Shown: piece after piece, positions 55,374 to 64,000 of the stretch
Layout of the letters: every line of letters begins with the position of its first letter
How positions within the stretch are numbered: position 1 is the stretch's first letter
Source of the DNA: DYJB01 sp963777165
GTDB lineage: Bacteria; Chloroflexota; Anaerolineae; Anaerolineales; E44-bin32
NCBI GenBank assembly: GCA_963777165.1
Contig: CAVZPO010000007.1
Span: 141,027-205,026 of the forward strand
Direction: 5' to 3'
Length of the DNA: 64,000 nt
Position numbers and translations under genes: made by a program
Notes under the pieces: model-generated
Database searches by the model: none
The model's input: only the letters and a program-made list of their open reading frames with translations
Told to the model about the DNA's origin: nothing

Positions 55374-57275
55374 GCCTCTTACCTCGAACCGAACCCGCGC
55401 GCTTGCCACGGCGTCCGCCGTATTCCTTGTCCTGCTCAACATATACCTGCTGACGTTCCAGGGTGTGTTCCGCGTTGACGACGAACACATCCTGGCGGCG
55501 CGGGCGCAGAGCCTTGCCCTGTGGGGCCGGCTCGAACAGCCCCAGGCGTTCGGCAATCAGCGCGAACGCGAGCTGCAGGCCATGGGCACAGCCGCAACGC
55601 AGATCGAGCCGGCGCAGGCCGTCTTGGGTGCCGGGCTGTACTCGCGCCGGGTTGGCGCTGGGCTGGGGCGGCACGCAGACGCTGTTCCTGCAGAATGCGG
55701 TCCTGACCGCTGCTACGGGCGCCGTACTCGTGCTCAGCGTCGGGGCGATCGGTTTCTCGCCCGGCGTGGGGGCGGCTGTTGGACTGCTCTTCGGCCTGGG
55801 CACGTTCGCCTGGCCGTATGCCACAACCTACTTCCGCGACCCGTTGGCGATGTTCGGTTCAGCGCTGGCAATACATGGTTGGGTGAAGATCACGCGTCCC
55901 GGGGCGGTGGCGGCTGCCGCAGGATGGCTGGTGCTCGCCGCCGGGGTTGCGCTCGGTGTGGTGACCAAGAATGCCAGCCTGGTGCTCGTGCCTTCCTTTG
56001 GCCTGATGCTCCCAGTGTTGGCGAAGGTCACCGCGCCGAGCTCACGCCGGCGCGTGTTCGTCTGGGCCGCAGGTGCAGCCTTGCTTGCGGGTGTGTTGCT
56101 GCTGCTCCCCAAGCCAGAATCGCTGGCGCGTTTCACGCTGGGCTACTACACAAGCCTGGCGCGGCATTTCTTCGGCAGCCTGGACGCGGCGACGCTGGTC
56201 GCCGGAACGGTGGGACCCTTCGTGAGCCCGGCGCGGAGCCTGTTCTTGTTCTGCCCGCCGCTCTTCCTGCTGTTGGCGGTCCCGCGCCGCTGGTGGCGAG
56301 AGCAGCCCGCGGTTGCCGGCGCCGTCCTGCTTGCGGCGCTGGGGATGGCGCTGGCGCAGGTGCTGTTCTACCGGCAGCAGTGGGCCGGAGCGGTCGGTTG
56401 GGGGCCGCGTCCGATGCTGCCGATCCTGCCGGGCCTGATGCTGCTCACGGCGCCGGCAATCGACCGGCTTCGGGCGGGGAGGCGGGGGCGCTGGGGGATC
56501 ATTGCCTTGGCGGTGGCATCGGGCGTCGTGCAGCTCTCGGCTGTCCTCGTCCCGTGGCAGACGGCGTATGAGTCGATCCGCAGCCTTGGGACTGGATCCC
56601 TACACTTACACCGGTGCGTGGGACTTCCGCCGGCTTCTGCCGCCGCACTCGATCGCCGCGCTGACGCGCTTGGATGGCTGGGAGACGGCGTGGCTGCGAC
56701 TGGCGCGGGCAGGCACGGCTGCATGGATTGTCCCGATCGCATTCTGCGCGTTGGGTCTCTTGGCCGCTTGGGGCCTCCTGCGGCTGCGCCGGGAGCGGGC
56801 CTGGCTCGCCCTGCCGGTTGCGCTCTCGGTCTCGTTGGCCGTGCTGTGGGGTGCGGGCAGTACGCTGAGGGCTGATCCGGCGTGGTATGCCGGTCAGGGG
56901 GAGATCGATCAAGCGATCGAATAGGTCGAGGCCGAGGTGCGGGCCGACGATGTCGTCTTGATCGACGCGTACTCCACGCCTCTCTGGCTTCGCATGATGA
57001 ATGACTGGCGGCTCGCCGTGCGCTGGTATTCGCTGCCGTTCGAGATCACCGGCACGGACGCCGGGGGTTCGCCGAATCCGGATGTCGTCCGGCTGATGGA
57101 CGGGTTGCTTTCCGACGATGGGCGCATCTGGTTGATCGCCTCAAGCGCCGCACCGGATTTCCTCGAAGCTGACGAGCGCGGCTGGCTGGCCGAGCACGGC
57201 CGGCTGGTGAGTGAGGAGTCCTTCGAAGGTTCCACACGCGTCGACGTGCTTGTCTTTGAATCGGATCGACCGTAG
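55363..57275 (+). CDS. multi-pass membrane glycosyltransferase, GT-C-like (frameshifts and in-frame TAG)
   Basis: Starts at ATG 55363 (MSPEPLTSNRTR), overlapping the previous gene. About ten or more membrane helices. The first external loop has FRVDDEHILAARAQSLALWG, whose acidic pair resembles the Asp-Glu site of GT-C enzymes using lipid-linked sugars. Frame changes near 55644 and 56590 each need one base removed. A TAG at 56922-56924 then interrupts the frame, but the same frame continues through VEAEVRADDVVLIDAYSTPLW, matching the soluble C-terminal part of such enzymes, to TAG 57273-57275. A C-to-T change in a Gln codon would explain the stop. The exact family is uncertain. Confidence 0.65.
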
Positions 57276-57376
57276 CGCGGCAGGTTCCTCGCACATCTCG
57301 TCCCACCCTCTGGAATTGCCTCGTTCACGTCAGGTCAGGTTGGCTCCGCCGTGGCGTCATGAAACCTTCATGGCAG

Positions 57377-57478
57377 GTAGCCGCAGGTCATGACCTGCGG
57401 CAGGTTCCGTCGTGTGCGCGCCGCATGCGATGCACGCGGAGGGCCGTGAGGGACGCAGCCGAAAGGCTGCGGCTACAG
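57377..57478. repeat. paired inverted REP/BIME-like palindromic element
   Basis: Two hairpin units in opposite orientation. Unit 1 (57377-57400) is GTAG followed by a perfect 20-base palindrome at 57381-57400. Unit 2, read on the minus strand from 57477 to 57454, again starts TGTAGCCGCAG and forms a 7-bp stem with a four-base loop. A third small hairpin lies at 57479-57493. Shared TAGCCGCAG heads and opposite orientation resemble bacterial interspersed mosaic elements. Confidence 0.55.
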
Positions 57479-59294
57479 GCGCCTGTGGCGCCCTGATTGC
57501 CCCGCCGTGCTCGGCGTCGTGCGCTGGTCAGGGCATCGACGAGACCCTTGGCTCGGACCATCATGTAGGCTGCCCAGGAGCGGTCGAGGGGGCCGTCGGG
57601 GCAGAACTGGAATGGGGAGGTGCTGCAGGCCGGCAACAAGCCTTCGGCATAGGCGGCCTCGACCCACCCGGCGTACCAGGCGGCGGGGTCGACGTCGGTG
57701 AACACGCCGCTGGGCGCTGGAGGCACGTACGCCACGCCGTACTTGATGCGCAGGAAGAAGACCGAGCCTTCGGCGCGGGTGTGCGTGGTACCCGGGCAGT
57801 ACATCAGCGGATTGAGATTGCAGCCGGCGGTGTATCCATCCTGGTACAGGCTCTCGATCCAGCCGTAGCCCCAGAAGGCGGGGTCGACGTCGGCGAACGA
57901 AGGTGCGGCCGGCGAAGGATGGGGGGGCGACGGGATGGCGCCGTAGTTGCCCCTGAGCACAAAGACCGCGCTCTCGGCGCGGGAGAGGTTGTTGGTCGGG
58001 CAGTACAGGCGCGGCGAGGTGCTGCACCCGACGACGTAGCCGCCGTCATACAGCGCCTCGATGTCCGCCCGTGCCCAGTGCGAATAGGGCACATCGGCAA
58101 AAGCGAGCGCCACGAAGCGGAAAAGCCGCCCGCCGCTGAGGTCGGTGAGATAGACCTCCCCGTCCTGATCCTCGCCGAACGACGAGATGCTGTAACTCGT
58201 GTCGAGCAGCAGGGCGGACTGCCACGCACCGCCCGGGCCGCGCTGCAAACCCCACACCCGGCCCGTGCAGTAGTCGGCGTACAGGTACACGCCGTCGAAC
58301 TCAGGGAACTCCGCTCCGCGATAGACGTAGCCGCCGGTGATCGAGCACCCTCCGGTCGACCCATGATCGTACTCGGCCACAGGCAGCGTGAGCCCGGTTT
58401 GACTGCAGCCGGACGACGGGTTGTAGCACAGTGACCCTTCCATGATCCGCCAGCCGTAGTTCTCGCCGCCGGGGCTCGCCGCCGGCTGGAAGTCGACCTC
58501 CTCGCGGGAGCCCTGGCCGACATCGGCGATGTAGACGTCGCCGGTCTGCCGGTCGAAGGAGAGGCGCCACGGATTGCGCAACCCGTAGGCCCAGATCTCC
58601 TTGCGCACGGCGGGGTTGCTCGAGGAGGTAGAAGGGATTGTCCGTCGGGATGGCGTAGGGGGAGCCTGCATCGACATCCAGGCGCAGGATCTTGCCGAGC
58701 AGTGTCGTCAGCGACTGTGCGTTGTTCGCCGTGTCGCCGGCCCCGCCGCCGTCGCCGCTGCAGACGTACAGCATGCCATCGGGCCCGAAAGCCAGCATGC
58801 CTCCGTTGTGGTTCGCTGCCGGCTGGGCGAAGGCGAGCACAATCGATTCGCTGGCCGAGTTGGCGAGGTTCGGGTCGGCCGAGACCGTGTAGCGTGCGAC
58901 GACCGTGTTGCCCGACAGGTTGGTGTAGTTGACGTAGAACCGGCCGTTGCTGGCGTAGGACGGGTGAAACGCCAGGCCGAGCAGCCCTTGTTCGCCGCCG
59001 GACGATCCGACCTTGGTCCGGATGTCCAGGAAGGGTGTGGTCAGCAGCGCTCCGCCGGCCAGGATGCGGATCCGCCCGGCCTTCTCCACCACGAAGATGC
59101 GTCCACTGTCATCCCCGGCGTGCGTGGCGAATAACGGCTGTTGCAGTCCGGAGGCGATCTGCTGCAGGGCGATGTAGGGAGCGAGGGCGGCTACGTCGGC
59201 GGACGGCTGCGCCGCGGCAGGAGCCGGCAGCATGCCGAACATGGTCACGGCCAGGAGGAGCAGTGCGGGAGAGCAGGCGACGCCGGCGGGGCAT
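57388..59294 (-). CDS. secreted glucose/sorbosone dehydrogenase-like (PQQ-type propeller) with SLH repeats (frameshifted)
   Basis: Propeller of the GSDH/YliI family, which oxidises sugars with PQQ. If read from ATG 59294 with one frame change near 59270, it has a good signal peptide (PRRRRLLSR then LLLLAVTMFG). Family motifs: QPLFATHAGDDSGRIFVVEK, EQGLLGLAFHP, AANHNGGMLAFGPDGMLY, GDGGGAGD and the later WAYGLRNPWRLSFD, GDVYIADVGQG and GENYGWRIMEG; the frame changes again near 58620. Three SLH repeats follow (from about 58110), each with a Cys pair. The last about 45 residues, after YMMVRAKGL, are encoded by the palindromic repeat region and are Arg/Ser-rich, unlike the sister proteins. Confidence 0.82.
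57556..57779 (-). repeat. SLH-module direct repeat, copy in the dehydrogenase gene
   Basis: About nine in ten bases match 59439-59662 by eye, over the last SLH repeat and the end of the second. A more diverged third copy is near 62485-62712. Points to recent duplication or gene conversion of the module. Confidence 0.7.
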
Positions 59295-59411
59295 TCTCAG
59301 GTCCTTCAGGGCGGGCACGGTCCGAGCAGGCAGGTTCGACGTATGGCGCCGCGCCGGCAAGCCACCCAAGTTTACCCAAATAGTGCGTGTTGGGCAGTCA
59401 GGCGGGGAGGA

Positions 59412-62400
59412 CTAAGGTACCGGGAGGTTCTTGGCCCGGACCATCATGTAGGCGGCCCAGGAGCGGTCGAGCGGTCCTTCGGGGCAGAACTGGAGCGGGG
59501 AGGTGCTGCAGGCCGGGAGCAGGCCTTCGGCATAGGCGGCCTCGACCCACCCGGCGTACCAGGCGGCGGGGTCGACGTCGGTGAACACGCCGCTGGGGGT
59601 TGGAGGTGCGTACGCCACGCCGTACTTGATGCGCAGGAAGAAGACCGAACCCTCGGCGCGCGTATGGTCGCGGAGCGGGCAGTAGATGAGCGGATCAGTG
59701 CCGCAGCCGGCGGTATAGCCTTCGGAGAGCAGGCTCTCGATCCAGCCGAAACCCCAGAACGCGGGGTCGACGTCGGCGAAGGACGGTGTCGGCGGCGGGG
59801 TGGTAGGCGGGGAGGAGATGGCGCCGTGGGCGCCGCGCAGGATGAAGACGGCGGACTCGGCGCGGGTGAGGACGCGGTCGGGACAGTACAGACGCGGTGA
59901 CGTGCTGCAGCCGGCGACGTAGCCGGCATCATACAACGCCTCGACGTAATCCTTGGCCCAGTGGCCGTAGGGGACGTCCTCGAACACCGGCGTGGGCGTG
60001 GGCGTTTGGGTGATCGTCGCCGTTTGCGTGACGGTGGCAGTGGCGGTCGGCGTGTGCGTCGGGGTCTGCGTGGCCGTCGGCGTCTGCGTCACCGTCGGCG
60101 TACGCGTCGGCGTGGCCGTGGCCGTCGTGGTCGCCGTCGGCGTGACGGTCGGTGTCGGACCGCCGGAGGGGAACGGGACGTCGTACGACCATTCCGGGCC
60201 TGACGGCAAGCCGCCGATGCGCAGCAGGCCGTTGCTGGGGCCGGCGGCGGCGCCTGAGGTGTCGTACGCTGCCGTGCCGGCGTTCTCATTGAAGCGCAGC
60301 ATGGCGATCGTGTTGGCGTCGACGGTGAAGTCCGCCGTCGGTCGGGTGAACGCCGTCAGGTAGCGCAGGTTATTCGAGATGCGCAGCTCGTCGATCCAGC
60401 CGCGGAACGGCGGGTGGACCGCCGGATCGAGATCATGCTTCTCGGCGCCGATCACCAGGTAGGGGTCGCTGGCGGTGCACGGCTGGTTACCTGATGGACC
60501 GCACAGGCTGAGCGGGACCCCATCATCCGGGTACGAGATGTCGCCCTGCGGCCCGAGCGCGTGCGCCTCCTGCTGACCATCGATGAAGACCCACAGCTCG
60601 CCGTCCGTCAGGCCGGACGTCGGACCGTCCCAGCGATTGCGGACCACGGCGATGTGATGCCACTGACCATCATCGATGCGGGTCGTGGTGCACAACGTCA
60701 GATCGCCCGTCCCCTGTCCGCTGACCCCGACGACGATTCTTCCATCGGCAATCGACACGCCGTACTTGCGGTCCTGGTTGAACCGGTCTCGATCGAGCAG
60801 GATGTTGCCGTAGGTCCAGCTGGTGTTGGCGCCGCACGTCACCGCCGGGGCGGGATTGTCGCCCGGCAGCGCCTTCATCCACCACTCGAGGGTGAAGTCC
60901 GTTACGCCCACATCCGCCGGCGGGCCGGAGAAGGCGTTCAGCGGGTCGTCCACCGGAATCTTGACCCGGTCGATGTCGCCCGTCCCATTCCCGTAGAAAC
61001 GGAGCGAGGTGTTGTAGGTCGGGTAGAACAGGTGGTAGTCGTTGAGCACGGTCGTCGGCGGATACTTGAAGGCCGCCGCGCGCTCGAAGCTGCCGCTGTC
61101 GTAGGCCGTCGGGCCGACATGCACCGTCCAGCCCGAGAGCTTGACGCCCTCCAGGCTGGCGTAGGCGCCATTGAATTTCAGGCTCCAGTGAACGTGCGGT
61201 CCGGTGGCGAACCCGCCGGCGCACACCTCGCAGGCGATCGATCCGAGGCGCGCGTTGCGGATCTGCAGCCCGGCGCTCCCCAGGTTCTGCAGGTGATAGT
61301 AGGACGTCGTCCAACCCGCCCCGTGGTCGATCTCCATCCAGCACGAACCGCGACGGATGGAGGAGCCGCCTGCACTGGCGACGGCGTACAGTCCGGGCGG
61401 GGCAGCGCACGTGCCGCCGCCGTCGTAGAAGTCGAGGGAGGAGAACGGCGGCGGGGCGCTGCCTCCGTTCCATGAATGCGCTCCCCAGAACCCCCACGTA
61501 TCCGCCAGGGGGAAGGGAAACTGGAGCAGCGTGTCGGCAGGGACATCGGCCGGGTTGATCGGATTGTCTTGCGCCAGCAGGTCGGTGGCGGGGAACAATG
61601 CTTCGAAGGTCGCTCCGAACCCGCCTGCGGTCGCCGGCGCAGTCAGCGCCTGCCAGTCGGAGATGGTGCTGCCCTGTGCCAGGACCTGCTGCAGCGCATA
61701 GGTTCCGGAGGACGTCTCGGCGTCGAGGACAACGATCGTCCCATCGTCCAGCGCCAGCGAGGGCAACGCCGCGTCGGGAGAGAAAGCGTCGCGCCTGGCT
61801 CCCCAGGTGTACAGGTGCTCGTAGAAGGCCGTTGCCAGGTCGAGCGCCGTCGTCTCGATCTGATCCCGGATCTGCGCCGGGTCGGCGCCGTCGGGCATCC
61901 GATCGACCAGTCCGTAGCGCAGCTCGAGCACGGCCAGCAGCACCTGGGGGTTGACGCTCGAGTAAGACGCCCACAGTTCGAGGTCCCCGGCATACTCGGC
62001 CAGCTTCGAGCCTCGCGATTCGAGGAACGCACCGGCGTCGAAGGGCCCGACGTTCGGCCCCCACACGAATTGATCGTCCGTGATCAGCGGCTCGGTTGTG
62101 GCTTGGCTCACTCGGCGTGCATCCCAGCGCGATTCGACCGGGGGCCCAAAGGGAATCCAGCCGGTGAGCGCTTGGGCTGCCCAAACGACTGTGCGCAGCG
62201 TCAGCCCGTGGCTGAGGGCATATGCGAGTTCGGCCGGGGAGGGCGTATTGGCGCTCTCAGCCCGTGCGCGGCCGCCGCTCCCAAGCCCGAAGGCCTCTCG
62301 GCCGCCGGCCGGAGCCGACCGATCGACGGAGGTTGATGGATCTGCACCCGGGATGGTCAGGGCCAGCAGCATCGGAAGGACAAGCGCAGCCCCGCATAGC

Positions 62401-62462
62401 ACCAGGCGCAGGAATGGCAGGCCAGAGAACGCGCCTGACGGCCTGCCACGCGACACGATCAC
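59412..62462 (-). CDS. secreted M23 peptidase-like / LamG / SLH protein
   Basis: Intact 1,016-residue exoprotein. An N-terminal hydrophobic helix (LRLVLCGAALVLPMLLALT) acts as signal or anchor. Residues about 110-300 resemble the lysozyme-like region of the lipoproteins at the window start (SVNPQVLLAVLELRYG). An M23 domain follows (AHSWNGG, SSLDFYDGG and the GPHVHWSLKFNG zinc motif near 420). A LamG/concanavalin-like domain (about 500-745, DFTLEWWMKALPG, WHHIAVVRN, WIDELRISNNLRY), a Thr/Pro linker (about 775-830) and three Cys-paired SLH repeats complete it. GTG 62462 overlaps the stop of the phosphatase gene (GTGA), so the two are coupled. Confidence 0.88.
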   Translation of the reverse strand: MIVSRGRPSGAFSGLPFLRLVLCGAALVLPMLLALTIPGADPSTSVDRSAPAGGREAFGLGSGGRARAESANTPSPAELAYALSHGLTLRTVVWAAQALTGWIPFGPPVESRWDARRVSQATTEPLITDDQFVWGPNVGPFDAGAFLESRGSKLAEYAGDLELWASYSSVNPQVLLAVLELRYGLVDRMPDGADPAQIRDQIETTALDLATAFYEHLYTWGARRDAFSPDAALPSLALDDGTIVVLDAETSSGTYALQQVLAQGSTISDWQALTAPATAGGFGATFEALFPATDLLAQDNPINPADVPADTLLQFPFPLADTWGFWGAHSWNGGSAPPPFSSLDFYDGGGTCAAPPGLYAVASAGGSSIRRGSCWMEIDHGAGWTTSYYHLQNLGSAGLQIRNARLGSIACEVCAGGFATGPHVHWSLKFNGAYASLEGVKLSGWTVHVGPTAYDSGSFERAAAFKYPPTTVLNDYHLFYPTYNTSLRFYGNGTGDIDRVKIPVDDPLNAFSGPPADVGVTDFTLEWWMKALPGDNPAPAVTCGANTSWTYGNILLDRDRFNQDRKYGVSIADGRIVVGVSGQGTGDLTLCTTTRIDDGQWHHIAVVRNRWDGPTSGLTDGELWVFIDGQQEAHALGPQGDISYPDDGVPLSLCGPSGNQPCTASDPYLVIGAEKHDLDPAVHPPFRGWIDELRISNNLRYLTAFTRPTADFTVDANTIAMLRFNENAGTAAYDTSGAAAGPSNGLLRIGGLPSGPEWSYDVPFPSGGPTPTVTPTATTTATATPTRTPTVTQTPTATQTPTHTPTATATVTQTATITQTPTPTPVFEDVPYGHWAKDYVEALYDAGYVAGCSTSPRLYCPDRVLTRAESAVFILRGAHGAISSPPTTPPPTPSFADVDPAFWGFGWIESLLSEGYTAGCGTDPLIYCPLRDHTRAEGSVFFLRIKYGVAYAPPTPSGVFTDVDPAAWYAGWVEAAYAEGLLPACSTSPLQFCPEGPLDRSWAAYMMVRAKNLPVP
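59439..59662 (-). repeat. SLH-module direct repeat, copy in the LamG/M23 gene
   Basis: Partner of the repeat at 57556-57779 in the same orientation, 1.9 kb away; encodes FTDVDPAAWYAGWVEAAYAE and flanking sequence in both. Confidence 0.7.
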
Positions 62463-64000
62463 GGGATCACCAAGTCCTTAGCCTGCACCATCATGTAGGC
62501 TGCCCAGGAGCGATCCAGGATGTCGTCCGGACAGTAGCGGAGGGGAGAGGTGCTGCATTCCGGCAGCAGTCCTTCAGCATAGGCCGCCTCGACCCAGCCC
62601 GCATACCACGCGCCCGGGGCGACATCGGCGAAGACCCCGTTTGGCGCCGGCGGCGTGTAGCTGATGCCGTGGCGGATGCGCAGGAAGAAGACCGAACCTT
62701 CGGCGCGGGTGTGATCGCGCAGCGGGCAGAAGATCAGCGGACTCGTGCCGCAGCCGGCGGTGTAACCGTCGGCGTAGAGACTCTCGATCCAACCGAATCC
62801 CCAGAAGCTGGTCGCCACATCGGCGAAGGAAGGCGCCGTCGGGGTGGGGTGCGGCGGTGAGGCGATGTTGCCGTAGGCGCCGCGCAGGATGAACACCGAG
62901 CTCTCGGCGCGGGTCAGGACGCGTTCGGGGCAATACAGCCGCGGCGAGGCGCTGCACCCGGCGACGTAGCCCTCCCGGTAGAGCGTCTCAACATACGGAT
63001 AGGCCCAGTGCGACGTCGGGACGTCCCCGAAGGACGGTGCGGCTTGGACGACGTGCCGATCCCGCAGCGTCCCGTCACGCGAATAGAAATCGAACACCAG
63101 CGAACCCAGGCTGGCCTCGACGCGCATCGCGCCGAAGTCGCCGTTGTATCGCACCAGGCTCTCGGGCAGCGGGGTGTCGAAGTTGTAGATCACCGAACCG
63201 CCCAGGCCGTTGACGATATACGGGATCCCGTCGACCGCCAGCCGCTCGTAGACGTGATCGTGACCGGCGAGGACGGCGTCTGCTCCCCACGCGGCGAACG
63301 GCCAGCGCATGCTGCCTGACCCGTGTGTCCCGGACGAATAGGGTGCGGCGTGGAGGACGACGATCTGCCATGGGGTCGTCGAGGCGGCCAGTCCGCTCTG
63401 CAGCCAGGCGGCCTGCACCGACGATTGCGAGATCCCATCCGGATCGCGGGCGTCGCTGTCGAGGATGAAGAACTCGACCGGCCCGCGGACGAACGAGTAG
63501 TAACGCTCGTTGCCAGGCAGCGTGAAGTAGTCGAGGTAGGGGGCGCCATCTTCGGAGTTCCAGTCGTGGTTCCCCAGGGCGGGGAAGAACCGATTCTCGG
63601 TCGCCCCGGGTCCGTGCGCGCCGGTGTAGGGGTAGATGAAGTCGGCGTAGTACTGCCCGACATTGTCGTCGATCAGTGACCGCTCGCCGTCCGGATAGTT
63701 GTTGTCGCCAGTGGTGACGATGAAGGCCGGGGACCAGTTGTGAACCAGCGTGGCAACGTCTTCCTCGGGCTGGCTGTCCAGGCCGTAGTCGCCGATGACG
63801 GCGAAGACCAGCGGCGGGATCGGGCTGGGCGTCGGCGCCGAGAACGGAGTGGGCGTCGGCGTGATCGTCGGAGTCGGCGTGTGCGTCGAGGTTGCAGTGA
63901 TCGTGGAAGTCGGCGTGCCGGTGGCGGTTGGCGTCCGTCGGGGCCGTCGGGCTGACGGTCGGCGTGGGGGTAGGCGTCGGTGGCGGCACGTACCAGAAGG
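62459..64000 (-). CDS. secreted metallophosphatase (purple acid phosphatase-like) with SLH repeats, 5' end outside the window
   Basis: The gene runs off the right edge. Read on the minus strand, a Thr/Pro linker at the edge (one frame change near 63934) leads into a calcineurin-like phosphoesterase domain: LVFAVIGDYGLDS, VTTGDNNYPDG, ALGNHDWN, VVLHAAPYSSG and LAGHDHVYERL, which supply the usual Asp/Asn/His metal ligands. Three SLH repeats follow (FGDVPTSHWAYPYVETLY, FADVATSFWGFGWIESLY, FADVAPGAWYAGWVEAAY), each with a Cys pair, ending at TGA 62461-62459. It is the first gene seen of a three-gene run of SLH exoproteins. Likely releases phosphate from organic esters outside the cell. Confidence 0.85.
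   Translation of the reverse strand, partial: PSGTCRHRRLPPRRPSARRPRRTPTATGTPTSTITATSTHTPTPTITPTPTPFSAPTPSPIPPLVFAVIGDYGLDSQPEEDVATLVHNWSPAFIVTTGDNNYPDGERSLIDDNVGQYYADFIYPYTGAHGPGATENRFFPALGNHDWNSEDGAPYLDYFTLPGNERYYSFVRGPVEFFILDSDARDPDGISQSSVQAAWLQSGLAASTTPWQIVVLHAAPYSSGTHGSGSMRWPFAAWGADAVLAGHDHVYERLAVDGIPYIVNGLGGSVIYNFDTPLPESLVRYNGDFGAMRVEASLGSLVFDFYSRDGTLRDRHVVQAAPSFGDVPTSHWAYPYVETLYREGYVAGCSASPRLYCPERVLTRAESSVFILRGAYGNIASPPHPTPTAPSFADVATSFWGFGWIESLYADGYTAGCGTSPLIFCPLRDHTRAEGSVFFLRIRHGISYTPPAPNGVFADVAPGAWYAGWVEAAYAEGLLPECSTSPLRYCPDDILDRSWAAYMMVQAKDLVIP

Noticed and set aside
56922..56924. TAG read as pyrrolysine or a reassigned codon
   Set aside because: Other genes in the window end at TAG (for example 4997-4999, 57273-57275 and the gene ending at 59412), so TAG works as a stop here.
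59961..60203. Tandem repeats in the Thr/Pro linkers as a CRISPR or minisatellite
   Set aside because: The repeated GTC/GGC-type bases encode Thr-Pro linkers in frame between domains; there are no spacers of constant length.

Overview
The window is high-G+C bacterial chromosome and most resembles a member of the Chloroflexota, probably Anaerolineae-like. The evidence is the mix of gene orders (nusA-ylxR-infB-rbfA-nrnA-truB-ribF, rpmF-fabD, fabF-rnc-smc), many exported proteins with long Thr/Pro linkers, S-layer homology (SLH) modules, lipoproteins and no outer-membrane biogenesis genes. This placement is inference; no rRNA is present to confirm it. There is no prophage, CRISPR array, insertion sequence or rRNA operon. 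One tRNA (Leu, CAG) is present.

Layout. 1-5.0 kb: the tail of a GNAT acetyltransferase, then three tandem lipoproteins carrying LysM, a putative lysozyme-like domain and an M23 endopeptidase domain. 5.0-9.2 kb (minus): a type IIA topoisomerase A subunit with a small downstream gene, and an SH3b lipoprotein. 9.6-18.4 kb (plus): the nusA-ylxR-infB-rbfA-nrnA-truB-ribF-thyX translation/RNA operon with a good promoter and a leader hairpin. 18.5-24.2 kb (minus): a tightly overlapping operon era - DNA methyltransferase - purB - SURF1 - YhhN - beta-propeller protein, whose promoter sits so close to era that the mRNA should be leaderless. 24.7-26.1 kb: a cupredoxin lipoprotein and a DUF47 protein. 26.5-34.6 kb (minus): a degenerate tyrosine recombinase, an LCP protein, a double GNAT protein, a histidine-kinase-like protein without its phospho-acceptor His, a flippase-like membrane protein, fabD and rpmF. 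34.7-37.1 kb: moaC (probably leaderless), a moaD-moaE fusion and a threonine-synthase-like enzyme. 37.1-44.7 kb: fabF, rnc, smc, a membrane protein, tRNA-Leu, a DivIC-like protein and a zinc-ribbon protein.

44.7-64 kb reads as one cell-surface locus: a polysaccharide ABC exporter (permease plus ATPase), glycosyltransferases, a CsaB-like polysaccharide pyruvyl transferase, a GT-C-like membrane protein, and four secreted enzymes (subtilase, glucose/sorbosone dehydrogenase, LamG/M23 peptidase, metallophosphatase). Each enzyme ends in the same three-repeat SLH module with a Cys pair in each repeat. In studied bacteria SLH domains bind pyruvylated wall polysaccharide made with CsaB, so the polymer-making half and the protein half of the locus plausibly belong together.

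Many genes, including essential ones (era, smc, nrnA), are broken by single-base frameshifts. Several lie in short homopolymers, and they are densest at 45-57 kb. Sequencing or assembly error is the simplest explanation. I give the joined gene span and approximate break points instead of calling them pseudogenes.
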